DNA of 64,000 nucleotides from Paenibacillus sp. FSL H7-0737. GTDB taxonomy: Bacteria > Bacillota > Bacilli > Paenibacillales > Paenibacillaceae. The notes beneath the pieces are model-generated. The model was not told the origin of the DNA, did no database searches, and saw nothing but the letters and a program-made list of their open reading frames with translations. Below are positions 8,696 through 18,787 of this stretch, one piece after another; the stretch's first letter is position 1; each line of letters starts with the position of its first letter. Both the position numbers and the translations under genes were made by a program. The stretch covers positions 310,001 to 374,000 of the forward strand of contig NZ_CP009279.1 of assembly GCF_000758545.1 (NCBI RefSeq), given 5' to 3'.

Positions 8696-8950
8696 TAGAG
8701 TCCTCTTTTCTTATTTTACGAATAACGTTCTATGGTTTCTGTTGAAAGTGTCTGTGATGGTTGTGGTTTAACTTATTTCTATTATAACCCGGAAAGCTGA
8801 GCTGAAGCTTAAACAATATTTAAGATAACCTAAAGATTTAACATTGAAATGATATAGCGATAATATACCCCTAGTATAATTTCCAGATGATCTAAATTGC
8901 ATATTTATGCAGAAGGGTCACAATCAAACTTACGGGGAGTGTTCGGAGTT

Positions 8951-11900
8951 TTGAGAATAACAGCAAAAGCTAAACGTTTTCTATCCAGCGTAATTGCAAG
9001 TAGTCTGATGTTGGGGATCATGGTTCCAGCAGGATATGCGGAAGAACAGCAGCCGGATACGGAGCAGACATCTTCCGAATTAGGAGCACATTTTGATGAA
9101 CAGGTTGAGCTCAACACGCTTTTAAGTCAACCGACTGTAATGACAGATGTATACGCGACACCAACCAATCCAGGCTCTTTACTTATTACAGAGGTTGTTC
9201 CAGATACTAAAAATGTAAAAGGCGCGGATGGTAGCTCTATAGATGGTTACGAATTTGTTGAGGTTTACAATAATACGGACGAGCCGGTTAACTTTAAGGA
9301 TTATTATTTCTTTTATAATGACAAAGATACTTGGACACCAAACGGCGATGCGGTCATACCGGCGCATGGAAATATCGTCTTCTGGATTATGAACGGCAAT
9401 AATCTGAGTGTTCCTGCCGAGGATTTCATCAAAAACTTTAATCCTTCTGCATCTCTTCAGGAAGGTGTAAACCTGTTCCGTATTAACGGTGGCGGTGGTA
9501 TGGCCAACGCTTCTGCGCGCAACTTACAAATTAAAAGTAAAGCAGGAGATGCTCTTATTGTCTCTGCTTCTTATGGAAAAGAACAGGTGAAGGAAAACAA
9601 CGGGATTTTCTATAAGTATTCGCAATCCGACAGCTCTATGATGAGTCTCATGGCGATTTCGGGAACGGTTGCGGCTACACCAGGAACCGTAGATCCAGAG
9701 CAACTGCCTGAGCTAGTACCTGGAGACAAGCAACCGGTAATTGAACACCACTCGCAGAGCAGTGTGGATCCAGCGGATCTTCCCGTCACCGCGAAGATTA
9801 CGAACCTAGAGATTGGACCAGACGGAACGCTACCGGTAGTGAAGTTGCAATACGGCTCTCCTTCTCAGGTGAAAGATACGGTAATCACCATGACCTCAAA
9901 AGGCGAGGGGGAATATACGGCCGTGATTCCTGCGGCTGCACTGGAAGAACCAGAACTGCACTACAGCATTCGTGTAAACAATGTAACAGAGAGCTATTCT
10001 GTTCATGTGAACCTGCCTGCATTCGATTCGAGTAATGTGCCGCCGCTGTTAATTACAGAGCTGCTGCCAAATTCGACGAATGTAAAAGGTACGAGCAGCG
10101 ATGCTTTTGAATTCATTGAGGTATATAACAATACTGATGCACCGATTGATTTTAAAAACTACAAGATCTATTATCGCTATCCTGATAAAGGCAATGCTTC
10201 CGATGTGAAGTGGCCCTCTACGAAAGAGAGTTTTGTAATTCCTGCACAGCATTCCGTAGTGTTTTGGGTTATTAATAGTGCTAACAGTACATACACCGCT
10301 AGTGATTTTAATGCGGAATTCAACACTAATTTGATGGATGGCACGAATCTCTTTCAAATCAAAAGCGATGGGATGGCCAACTCTGGCCGCCGGGCCGTCG
10401 TAATCAAAAGTAATACCGAGAAAGAAATCTCCTCTGCGTATTATGATGCTGATCTTACCTATGATGGTGGGGCTAAAGGTGACGACACCAAAGAAAATAA
10501 AGCCCTTCTATACAAGTATCCTGTGAATGGGCAAAGTAAAATGCTCAAGATTAGCACAGGATCAGCGGTTCCGTCACCAGGGCAGGTAGATGTTGCACTG
10601 CTTCCTAACACACCGATCCATGTGGATCCGGATACCGAAAATCCGACGGTAAATGATCTGACTGCTGTAACGGAGATTGATCAGTCGATGAGTCTGGATT
10701 TGAAGGCTTTCGCGGATGACAATAAAGCTGTTACGTCTGTAGAAGTAAGGGTAGCTTCGGATAAGCAGCCTGATTTTGTCAGCCATAATTTATCCCAAGA
10801 CTTTAACGATAGCTTGTATCATTATAAATTGTCGTCTGCTGATTTGATCGGCAGAAATGAAATACAGTATTATTTCGTCGTTTCCGATGGCACAAATGAG
10901 ACTGAATCTCCGGTAATGAAAGTGAAAATTACGGGTGGTCCAGATCAATCATCACTTCGTTTGAATGTGAAGGATGGGCAATTCATTAATGGCTCTATGA
11001 CGGTAAAAGGAACCTCTGCTACCGCAAAGGCTGATGAAGTGGGCCTGAGCATCGACAATAAGGTGCTTGGCAATAACGAGGTATATGCCGCGCTTGAGAA
11101 TGATGCTTACTTTGTATTTGATGCGAAGAATGTAGATTATTATTTCAAAAACGGTATCACCATGGGACCAGAAGAATTAGGGGATGCGAGTATTCTATAC
11201 ACCTTTATGGACCCGATTACTACGTATACGACATTGACCTTCCCGATCTCCTCTGCCGCTTTGCAAGTGGGCAAGGATAATGTGATCTACATTCGGGCGG
11301 GCTCTAAATCATCGCCTTTTGACCCTCGTCCCGAGGAGAATAAAGATGATTTTGAAGTAAAGAATGTGCGCCTATTACTTGCAGACGGTACTGAAGTTTG
11401 GGACCCTGCTTATGCAGAACGTGATAAAGAAATTAAGATGGGGGACAGCGCAGGTAAGCATGAATCCATCGGCTTCCGGTTCGATCTGAAATCTGATTTG
11501 TTCCGTTCGAAGGCTTATAACTGGAATACTACAGAAGTAACGGACGGAGAACATAAAGTAACAGTGACCGAAGGTGGATCCAAGGTATCGTCAAACGTAG
11601 TTGTAGACAACACGCCACCATCTATTAAAGCATCGATTGAAGATGGAAAAACTTATCGTGGTAATTTCGTAATTACTGCTGAGATCAAGGATACTTACGC
11701 AGGTGTAGATAAAGTTAGCGTGAAGCTGGACGGCAATGTTATTGAACTGCCTTATGCTACTTCATCCGGAAAGTTGTCCGGTGGAGACCATACGCTTTCT
11801 ATCACCGCATTGGATAAGATAGGTAATCAGGTGGAAAAGGTAATTACATTCCACGTACCGAATGAAAATCCATTTGCACCACTCCTGATCTCACCTCAGA

Positions 11901-14806
11901 ACTGGGAGATTGGTGTGGGCACGAATCCAACTTTGAAGGTTAAGGTTGAAGATCCTAATCAGGATAAGATGGATGTTACCTTCTATAGAGGCTTCAAGTA
12001 CGATGGTAACCATCCAGAGCAAGGTTTTACTGGATTTAAGAACGCATCGGATACAGAACCGCCGAAGCAATCCGTTCCTGCGGGCGAAAAAGCGCTTAGC
12101 AGTGACGAATACAGCAAAATAAGTGCAGTTGACGGACAGTACTTAATTAACGATGCGGTTGAGCAATTCCCATATCAGCGCTATGAAATTAAGCTGGATG
12201 AATCGGTGAAGGCTTCAGATCGTGTGGATATTGAATGGAAGGGTAATTCACTTCCAGGTCGTAAAGTAAGTCTCTACGCGTGGAGTCCTGCTGAAGAGAA
12301 GTGGATACTGCTGGATCATTTGATTGCTGGTACTGAGGATTTTGAACTGAAATCTACGGTGACTGTTGGAGAATTCGCTAGCGGACATAGCATTGCTGTC
12401 ATGGTTCAGGATGAGATTGCGTCCGCGACTAAGACTGCACCTACAGTTACGCAGGATACCTATGATTTTTCTTTTGTATGGATGTCTGATACGCAATATT
12501 ATTCTCAAAGCTACCCTTACATTTATCAGAAAAATGTAAAGTGGATTGCCGACAATAAGGATAATTTGAACTTGAAATATGTAATTCATACCGGAGATGT
12601 AGTGGACAAATCCTATCAGGAATATGAATGGGAAGAAGCCGATCGGGATATGAAGGTACTTGAGGATGCAGGTATTCCATATGGTGTTCTTGCGGGTAAT
12701 CATGATGTAGGCCATCAAACCGGAGATTACACGAAATTCTGGCAATACTTTGGGGAATGGAGATTTAAGGACATGCCAACCTTTGGCGGATCCTATGACA
12801 ACAACCGGGGCCATTATGATTTAGTATCTGCGAACGGAAATGACTTCATTATCGTATATATGGGCTGGGGACTGGCTGAAGAAGAAATTGAATGGATGAA
12901 TGAGATCGTTGCTCGTTATCCAGAACGTAAAGCGATTCTTTGTCTTCATGAATACCTGCTCGTATCTAATAACCGCGCACCGATTGCCGATACGATCTTT
13001 GAAAAGGTTGTAAAACCTAACAAGAACGTAATCGCAGCTTTGTCCGGTCATTATCATGATGCGGAGCTTAAGGTAGATGAGTTGGATGATAATGGAGATG
13101 GCATTGCGGACCGCAGTGTATATCAAATGCTGGCAGATTATCAAGGTGCCGAAGAGGGTGGACTTGGTTATATTCGTCTGCTTCAGTTCGATATAGCTAA
13201 CAACAAGCTTCGTGTGAAGACTTATTCGCCTTACTTGGATGATTATAATTATTATGATGAAAATGAGTTCCCTGGCAAAGATGAGTTCGTACTAGATCTC
13301 GATCTGCAGCCTGTAACCAAACGTGTAGCTACCGATTACATTGGAGTTAAGGTTTACAGTGATCAGACAATCGCGACCCAACAGCAAGTAGAGAGCGGTA
13401 CGGAGACTCAGGTCACTTGGAGTAAGCTTAATCCAGAAAGCTACTACCAGTGGTATACAAAAGTCGAGGATGATAACTCTGGTAGTGTGCTTTCAGACAT
13501 TTGGGGCTTCTACACTGGAAAAGAGGATGTAAGACCGACGCCGACCCCAGAGGTATCGCCATCGCCAGAAGTGACGCCGACACCAGCACCAGAGGTGACA
13601 TCGGCACCTCCAGTAGTTTTACCAGTGCCAACAGTGACTCCAACGCCTACAGCCACACCTGGAGGGGGAAAAGGAAACATTGAACTGGCATTAGGAAGTA
13701 ATGGAACGTATACAGCTGATCCGTCAGCCTTGAAGAAGCTGATTGAGGAAGCTACGACAGGTGGAAATATCAAGATTAGCTTAGGCGGAGGAGCTTTGAC
13801 TCAAGATCAGTTTAAACTTGCACTTGATGCAACGAGCATCCAACAGGCTGCCGACAAGAAGCTGAATCTGAATATTGTATCTTCCAGCGTTACATTAAGC
13901 GTACCAACAAGCTCTTTACCAGCGATCCCGGCCGGAAGTGACATGCTGCTGCTGAGCGTTGATACAACTACGACAGCTGTACAAAGCAATGTCGCTGGAA
14001 TGAGTCCATCCAAGACAACCGTGACGCTGAACCTCAGTACCACAGCAGGCGGCAAAGAAACGGCTATTCATCAGTTTAAAGGTGCTGTTACGATTACCCT
14101 GACGCTGACGAAGGAACAGCTTGCTAAGCTTGATACAGATTTTGCGGGTGTCTATTATGTAAATGGCAGTATCTTGGAATATTTGGGTGGAGTGTTTAAA
14201 GGCAATACCGTTACCTTTACAACAGATCATTTCTCTTCCTTCGCGGTACTGGAATACCATAAGCAATTTAGTGATACCGCTGGTCACTGGGCAGAGCCGT
14301 ACATTTCCAAGCTGACGGCTAAGCATGTGATTAAGGGTATCGACGATACGCACTATGGTCCACAAGCGAATGTAACCCGTGCAGATTTTGTTACACTAGC
14401 CATTCGTTCACTCGGATTGAATGAGACAAGTGAAACTACGGGGAATGGTGCTTTTGCAGATGTATCAGAAGATGCTTATTATGCATCATCGATAGATAAA
14501 GCTGTCCAGCTTGGACTTATCCAAGGCAGTGATGGCAAGTTCCGTCCTAAAGATGCAATTACACGTGAAGAAGCGGCTGTTGTCCTGCAGAAATTGATAC
14601 AATACAAAGCTGGAGTGCAGTCTTCCATTGCTGCTACTGCAAGCTTTAAGGATATGAACAGCGTATCAGAGTGGGCGAAGCAAGCGGTAAGTGAATTGAA
14701 AGCTAAGGGAATCCTTGACGGTAAGGGCGACAATCATTTCGATCCTCGTGGCAAAGTAACCCGTGCTGAAATTGCAAAACTGTTATATGGAATAATCAAT
14801 TTATAA
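8951..14806 (+). CDS. Giant SLH-anchored surface protein with lamin-tail and metallophosphoesterase domains
   Basis: I place the start at the TTG at 8951 (GGGGAG 11 bases upstream), which puts the signal peptide at the N-terminus; the frame also runs up to a TTG at 8897. The 1951 residues contain two lamin-tail domains (from about residues 76 and 366, sharing FVEVYNNTDEP-like and FEFIEVYNNTDAP segments), Ig-like regions, then a calcineurin-like metallophosphoesterase near residues 1170-1440 with MSDTQY, GDVVDKS, GNHDVG, a histidine in LHEYL and SGHYHD. A Pro/Thr-rich linker near 1527-1571 and a beta-rich domain ending in HFSSFAVLE lead to three SLH repeats (1773 to the end) that bind pyruvylated secondary cell-wall polymer. 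It is likely an extracellular phosphoesterase or nuclease held on the wall. Its substrate is not evident. Confidence 0.88.
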   Translation: MRITAKAKRFLSSVIASSLMLGIMVPAGYAEEQQPDTEQTSSELGAHFDEQVELNTLLSQPTVMTDVYATPTNPGSLLITEVVPDTKNVKGADGSSIDGYEFVEVYNNTDEPVNFKDYYFFYNDKDTWTPNGDAVIPAHGNIVFWIMNGNNLSVPAEDFIKNFNPSASLQEGVNLFRINGGGGMANASARNLQIKSKAGDALIVSASYGKEQVKENNGIFYKYSQSDSSMMSLMAISGTVAATPGTVDPEQLPELVPGDKQPVIEHHSQSSVDPADLPVTAKITNLEIGPDGTLPVVKLQYGSPSQVKDTVITMTSKGEGEYTAVIPAAALEEPELHYSIRVNNVTESYSVHVNLPAFDSSNVPPLLITELLPNSTNVKGTSSDAFEFIEVYNNTDAPIDFKNYKIYYRYPDKGNASDVKWPSTKESFVIPAQHSVVFWVINSANSTYTASDFNAEFNTNLMDGTNLFQIKSDGMANSGRRAVVIKSNTEKEISSAYYDADLTYDGGAKGDDTKENKALLYKYPVNGQSKMLKISTGSAVPSPGQVDVALLPNTPIHVDPDTENPTVNDLTAVTEIDQSMSLDLKAFADDNKAVTSVEVRVASDKQPDFVSHNLSQDFNDSLYHYKLSSADLIGRNEIQYYFVVSDGTNETESPVMKVKITGGPDQSSLRLNVKDGQFINGSMTVKGTSATAKADEVGLSIDNKVLGNNEVYAALENDAYFVFDAKNVDYYFKNGITMGPEELGDASILYTFMDPITTYTTLTFPISSAALQVGKDNVIYIRAGSKSSPFDPRPEENKDDFEVKNVRLLLADGTEVWDPAYAERDKEIKMGDSAGKHESIGFRFDLKSDLFRSKAYNWNTTEVTDGEHKVTVTEGGSKVSSNVVVDNTPPSIKASIEDGKTYRGNFVITAEIKDTYAGVDKVSVKLDGNVIELPYATSSGKLSGGDHTLSITALDKIGNQVEKVITFHVPNENPFAPLLISPQNWEIGVGTNPTLKVKVEDPNQDKMDVTFYRGFKYDGNHPEQGFTGFKNASDTEPPKQSVPAGEKALSSDEYSKISAVDGQYLINDAVEQFPYQRYEIKLDESVKASDRVDIEWKGNSLPGRKVSLYAWSPAEEKWILLDHLIAGTEDFELKSTVTVGEFASGHSIAVMVQDEIASATKTAPTVTQDTYDFSFVWMSDTQYYSQSYPYIYQKNVKWIADNKDNLNLKYVIHTGDVVDKSYQEYEWEEADRDMKVLEDAGIPYGVLAGNHDVGHQTGDYTKFWQYFGEWRFKDMPTFGGSYDNNRGHYDLVSANGNDFIIVYMGWGLAEEEIEWMNEIVARYPERKAILCLHEYLLVSNNRAPIADTIFEKVVKPNKNVIAALSGHYHDAELKVDELDDNGDGIADRSVYQMLADYQGAEEGGLGYIRLLQFDIANNKLRVKTYSPYLDDYNYYDENEFPGKDEFVLDLDLQPVTKRVATDYIGVKVYSDQTIATQQQVESGTETQVTWSKLNPESYYQWYTKVEDDNSGSVLSDIWGFYTGKEDVRPTPTPEVSPSPEVTPTPAPEVTSAPPVVLPVPTVTPTPTATPGGGKGNIELALGSNGTYTADPSALKKLIEEATTGGNIKISLGGGALTQDQFKLALDATSIQQAADKKLNLNIVSSSVTLSVPTSSLPAIPAGSDMLLLSVDTTTTAVQSNVAGMSPSKTTVTLNLSTTAGGKETAIHQFKGAVTITLTLTKEQLAKLDTDFAGVYYVNGSILEYLGGVFKGNTVTFTTDHFSSFAVLEYHKQFSDTAGHWAEPYISKLTAKHVIKGIDDTHYGPQANVTRADFVTLAIRSLGLNETSETTGNGAFADVSEDAYYASSIDKAVQLGLIQGSDGKFRPKDAITREEAAVVLQKLIQYKAGVQSSIAATASFKDMNSVSEWAKQAVSELKAKGILDGKGDNHFDPRGKVTRAEIAKLLYGIINL

Positions 14807-14817
14807 GAATAGTATGG

Positions 14818-14861
14818 CAAAGGCAGGCAGAGGTAACTCTGGCCTGCCTTTGTCATTTTTT
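14818..14861 (+). terminator. Rho-independent terminator after the SLH protein gene
   Basis: AAAGGCAGGCAGAG pairs with CTCTGGCCTGCCTTT around GTAA, followed by GTCATTTTTT. Confidence 0.88.
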
Positions 14862-15220
14862 GCACTCTATATTCCTTTTCTTCTAGCAAAGCAGGAAATT
14901 CTTACTATTCATATGATTTTTCATATATAATATTTTTGAATAAATTTTTAATAGACATAATCTAGCTTCCTGCTGGCAGTCATAATGATATCTTTCGTTG
15001 TTACACTAGTTATTCACGATGATCCGGCAGTTATTCTCCTTGTTTACGGCACTTCTTCCAATTGGCGCAGGAATGGGTATTCATCCATGATTGCTTATAT
15101 TCCTTATTCTGTTATCCACTGCCCCCTTCTTCTTTGCTTATCAATTACCAACGTATTTGAACGCTTATTATAGCGCTGGCTCGGACTCATTCCATAATAC
15201 ATAGATTGGAGAAACGAACC
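14862..15220. other. Intergenic stretch with a possible degraded hydrophobic ORF
   Basis: This 359-base, AT-rich stretch holds no convincing gene. An inverted repeat AGCAGGAA (14890-14897) / TTCCTGCT (14967-14974) brackets 69 bases. From an ATG at 15019 the frame encodes a hydrophobic peptide that stops at TGA (15088-15090) and then stays open to TAG at 15204 with more hydrophobic sequence (LLIFLILLSTAPFFFAY). No ribosome binding site precedes it. It may be the remnant of a membrane-protein gene or may be chance. The promoter of the CHASE2 cyclase operon must lie here but is not obvious. Confidence 0.3.
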
Positions 15221-16981
15221 TTGAGAGTAAAGTTAGCACATATTTTGCTTCTACTTACGGTGATTTTTGCGGTTCTACTGTATAGAGGGAGTCTTGACTC
15301 CATTGATCATCTGTTACAAGACCGCGTGATGCAGCACGAGCGGTCTGTGGATACTACGATTGCTATCATCGGGATAGACGATCAGAGCTTGGAGGACTTT
15401 GGCAGCTGGCCGTGGAGCAGAAATGTTCATGCACAGCTGTTAGATACGCTCTCCGAGGGACATCCAGCAGTGATCGGTTTTGACCTTACGTTCCCTGTAG
15501 GCTCGGAGGACCCGGAGGCGGATACAGAATTCGCTGCGGCTGTGGCCCGTGCGGGGAATGTAGTTTTGCCGGTATATGGCACATTTGCGCCAAATACCGA
15601 GCAGGGAAAGATCGAAGCGCTGGAGCTATCCCAGCCGTTTGAGGCTTTGCGGAAGGCTGCGGCTGCAACCGCCCATATCAATACTATTACGGATACTGAT
15701 CGAGTGGTGCGTAAGGCTCTTTATTCTTTTGACTATGAAGGGGAGTCTATTCACAGCTTGTCATGGACGGTCTACCAGAAATATCGAGAGGCGATGGGGG
15801 ACACTGCTGATCCGCAGAAACTCCCACTGGATGACTTTGGGCGCTTTTATATCCCTTATTCAGGTGGCAATGGCGACTTTGAGGAGATTCCTTATTCGGC
15901 GGTTCTTAGCGGAGAGGTTCCACCATCTTATTTTGAGAATAGAATTGTGCTTATAGGGCCCTATGCTACAGGGTTTAAGGATGACTTCCTAACACCAATT
16001 AGCGGAAAAAATACGTTATATGGTGTGGAAATTCATGCAAATATCATTCAATCTCTACTGGACGATAATTATAAGCGGGTACTGGATTGGAAGTGGAACG
16101 AGGTAGTGTTGCTTTTTGTTGCGCTCCTAGCCTATCTACTATTCCGTAAAGTGAAGATGCTATATTCCTATGTGGTCATTGTGGTCATCATTGCCCTTCT
16201 TATCTTTGCAGGTCGTTTTTTCTATGACCAAGGGATAGTAATTTCACTGGGTTATGTGATTCCCTTTCTAATCGTTAGTTGTATTATCGTAATAGCTTTT
16301 CAATATTTAGAAGAACTGATGGAGAAACGTAGAGTTACGGATATTTTTGGTCGATATGTTGCCCCGCAGGTTGTCGATCAAATTCTCAAGAACGGTAAAG
16401 AAGGGCTGAAGCTGGGAGGAAGCCGCAGAGAGCTAACCTTGTTATTCGTTGATATTCGCGGGTTCACTCCGTTGTCGGAGGCTGCTGAACCAGAGGAGAT
16501 TGTTGAGATTTTGAATGAGTATCTGGATCTGACTGCGGGTTGTATTTTTAAGTATGATGGCACGCTGGACAAGTTTATCGGGGATGCCACGATGGCGATC
16601 TTTAATGCTCCATTGCTGCTGGAGGATCATCCAATGCAAGCGGTGAAGGCGGCGTGGGCGATGAAGGAAGGCTCGGCTGCGGTGGAACAAAAGCTGTTCG
16701 AACGGTTTGGTCTTGTAGTGAAATTCGGTATCGGGGTGCATACTGGTCCAGCTGTATTCGGGAATATCGGCTCCAAGACCCGGATGGATTATACAGCGAT
16801 TGGCGACACCGTCAACACGGCAGCCCGTCTGGAAAGCAATGCGAAGCCTGGACAAATCCTCATCAGTGAGGCTACCTACGCTTTTGTAAAAGATAGAGTA
16901 TCAGCCGTTTCATTAGGAGAGATCAAGGTAAAGGGCAAGGAACAAGGAATCAGTGTCTATGAACTGGAGGGATTGAGATGA
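15221..16981 (+). CDS. CHASE2-domain adenylate/guanylate cyclase (class III)
   Basis: The TTG at 15221 has TGGAGA 8 bases upstream and is preferred over the TTG at 15206; this gives 586 residues. Order: an N-terminal helix, a CHASE2 extracellular sensor domain (about residues 20-280, with IAIIGIDDQSLEDFGSWPW and the VIGFDLTFP segment), three transmembrane helices (about 290-370), a short linker, and a class III cyclase domain (about 400-580). Catalytic features are visible: metal-binding Asp in FVDIRGF, LDKFIGDATMAIF with the substrate Lys and second metal Asp, and the transition-state Asn and Arg in GDTVNTAARLE. It makes cAMP or cGMP in response to an external signal. Its stop overlaps the FecR-domain gene start (ATGA), so the two are coupled. 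Confidence 0.92.
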   Translation: MRVKLAHILLLLTVIFAVLLYRGSLDSIDHLLQDRVMQHERSVDTTIAIIGIDDQSLEDFGSWPWSRNVHAQLLDTLSEGHPAVIGFDLTFPVGSEDPEADTEFAAAVARAGNVVLPVYGTFAPNTEQGKIEALELSQPFEALRKAAAATAHINTITDTDRVVRKALYSFDYEGESIHSLSWTVYQKYREAMGDTADPQKLPLDDFGRFYIPYSGGNGDFEEIPYSAVLSGEVPPSYFENRIVLIGPYATGFKDDFLTPISGKNTLYGVEIHANIIQSLLDDNYKRVLDWKWNEVVLLFVALLAYLLFRKVKMLYSYVVIVVIIALLIFAGRFFYDQGIVISLGYVIPFLIVSCIIVIAFQYLEELMEKRRVTDIFGRYVAPQVVDQILKNGKEGLKLGGSRRELTLLFVDIRGFTPLSEAAEPEEIVEILNEYLDLTAGCIFKYDGTLDKFIGDATMAIFNAPLLLEDHPMQAVKAAWAMKEGSAAVEQKLFERFGLVVKFGIGVHTGPAVFGNIGSKTRMDYTAIGDTVNTAARLESNAKPGQILISEATYAFVKDRVSAVSLGEIKVKGKEQGISVYELEGLR

Positions 16982-18753
16982 GGTCGTTAAAGCTTACACT
17001 GTCGTTTATGCTGTTGTTCAGTATTCTTTGGCCAGCAGTTGTCACAGAGGCGAAGGATAGCGTCAAAGTTGGGAAAATAACTGCGGTCTCAGGCAAGTCT
17101 GAAGTGAAAAAGAGCGGTGGAACGAAGAAATTCAACGCTTTTAAAGGAATGGCGATTATCCAAGGTGATACGATTATAACAGGCAATGATGGGCAAATTA
17201 GCCTCGATCTTGATGCTAACAAAGAAGTTACGATCGGAGCTAGCACTACGCTTACCATTAGCCAATTAGTAGAAAGCGCAAAGGCATTGGGTGGGAAAAC
17301 AAGCCTGAAGCTGCAAAACGGGCAAGTCCTGATCAAGGTGAAAAAGAAACTGGATGGCGATTCTCGCTTTGAGATTGAGACACCAACGGCTATTATGGGC
17401 GTTATGGGTACAGAGTTTTTTGTTAGCGTTAATAGCCAAGGTAACGTAGTCCTTAATAATGGGATAGGGAATAACGGCGATTATCTGGGAGTTCTGGAAG
17501 GAACAGTTCATGTAGTTTCGACTATTGATCCCACGCTGATTGAGCGTATGATAACAGCCTCCCAGCAGTTAATTATGGAGAATCAACAATGGATAGAGTC
17601 GCAGTTGTCCCTAAATGCATTACCACAATTTGCGCTAGAGCAGCATTTGAAATATCTGAACGAAGAAGAGGTATTGGAATTCGAATCGGCTAAGAAAAAA
17701 ATCGAGCAACTACTCGAGCAAATCAAAGCCACTATGCCCGTTCACTCAAGTCCGCCTATTCCAACAATTCCACCTCAGATTCACTATGATCTATCTAGTT
17801 CAGCTCCCTTAGATATGACGAGACCAACACCGCCGATGAGACCTACACCAACGCCGACACCGGAGCCGACGTCAACACCGACGCCGGAGCCAACAGCAAC
17901 GCCGACGCTGGAACCAACACCAACGCCGACACCAACGGCAACGGCAACGCCAACACCAACACCAACGGCAACGGCAACGGCAACACCAACACCAACACCA
18001 ACACCAACACCAACACCATCGCCGGTACCAACACCGGAGCCAACACCAAAGCCACTAGGTGCGCCTGAGTTAGACCAGCAGGAATTTAGAGAACATATCT
18101 ATGACTATCTCGTCCGTGATAATGAGATTGTTTTGCCGTTTACTGCACCATTAGTCTTTAATATCACAGATGACTCTAATCCTAATGCTGCGAGGGATGG
18201 GGTGAGTGTTACTTTGAATCAAAGTGAGGACAAGCTCGATTTAGGTGAGGTATATATTCGAGAGAATAAGCTTCACATTCAGCTGCGTGAATCACTTCCT
18301 TATAGCTCTTTCGTTCAAATCAAGGTGAACGGCGGTTTGTTAAAGAATGCCCTTTCCGGGGGTGAAGTACAGGAAGAGGATCAACTGATAGCAGATGGCG
18401 GTTTTACCTACAAGGGAATGATCACTCCGAGTTATTTTAACCATACTGGCCCTATAGGTGAAGGTGAAGCACCAGAATTTATCATCCATTCGCTGGGTTA
18501 TGATGTAGGGGAGATTAGATATCATTATGAATATTCTGAGGGAGATCCATCTTCACTAGAAGATACAGATTATGTACTGGAGCGGAACGGTGAGAATACC
18601 TTTGTGCTTAAACTTACTCCGGAGTTCTTGAATGGATTATTTCCCGAACCTTATATCGTTACCATTCCTCTCGTGAGGAATGAAGATACAGAAAACGGCC
18701 CTGTTGAGGTAGTAGTAGACAACCTCCAGATTAGATTATCTTTGTTATTTTAA
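16978..18753 (+). CDS. FecR-domain secreted protein with Pro/Thr linker
   Basis: A 591-residue protein with a signal peptide (cleavage near TEAK, residue 26), then a FecR domain (residues about 30-190) with the family pattern GDTIITGNDGQISLDL and ETPTAIMGVMGTEFFV. A helical region (190-260) and a proline-rich stretch lead to an extended Thr-Pro repeat (about residues 283-357) and a C-terminal beta-rich domain of unknown type. FecR domains of this kind are extracellular and often sit beside CHASE2 cyclases. Overlap with the cyclase gene and CTGGAGGG before the ATG indicate a common operon. A role as a partner or ligand sensor for the CHASE2 protein is inference. Confidence 0.85.
   Translation: MRSLKLTLSFMLLFSILWPAVVTEAKDSVKVGKITAVSGKSEVKKSGGTKKFNAFKGMAIIQGDTIITGNDGQISLDLDANKEVTIGASTTLTISQLVESAKALGGKTSLKLQNGQVLIKVKKKLDGDSRFEIETPTAIMGVMGTEFFVSVNSQGNVVLNNGIGNNGDYLGVLEGTVHVVSTIDPTLIERMITASQQLIMENQQWIESQLSLNALPQFALEQHLKYLNEEEVLEFESAKKKIEQLLEQIKATMPVHSSPPIPTIPPQIHYDLSSSAPLDMTRPTPPMRPTPTPTPEPTSTPTPEPTATPTLEPTPTPTPTATATPTPTPTATATATPTPTPTPTPTPSPVPTPEPTPKPLGAPELDQQEFREHIYDYLVRDNEIVLPFTAPLVFNITDDSNPNAARDGVSVTLNQSEDKLDLGEVYIRENKLHIQLRESLPYSSFVQIKVNGGLLKNALSGGEVQEEDQLIADGGFTYKGMITPSYFNHTGPIGEGEAPEFIIHSLGYDVGEIRYHYEYSEGDPSSLEDTDYVLERNGENTFVLKLTPEFLNGLFPEPYIVTIPLVRNEDTENGPVEVVVDNLQIRLSLLF
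17824..18050 (+). repeat. In-frame Thr-Pro coding microsatellite
   Basis: Imperfect tandem hexamers of the ACACCA / ACGCCG type encode alternating Thr-Pro with some Glu and Ala, forming the linker of the FecR-domain protein. Unit length is a multiple of three, so copy-number change would alter linker length without a frameshift. Confidence 0.8.
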
Positions 18754-18787
18754 AGGCGCAATAACCTTCGAGAGGAGAACAAACATA

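Noticed and set aside
12248..12814. 188-codon open frame on the minus strand inside the SLH protein gene
   Set aside because: It is a shadow of the well-supported metallophosphoesterase domain; no ribosome binding site or recognisable family.
14985..15173. 62-codon open frame upstream of the CHASE2 gene
   Set aside because: No ribosome binding site, unusual composition and no recognisable motif; a neighbouring frame looks more protein-like but is interrupted.
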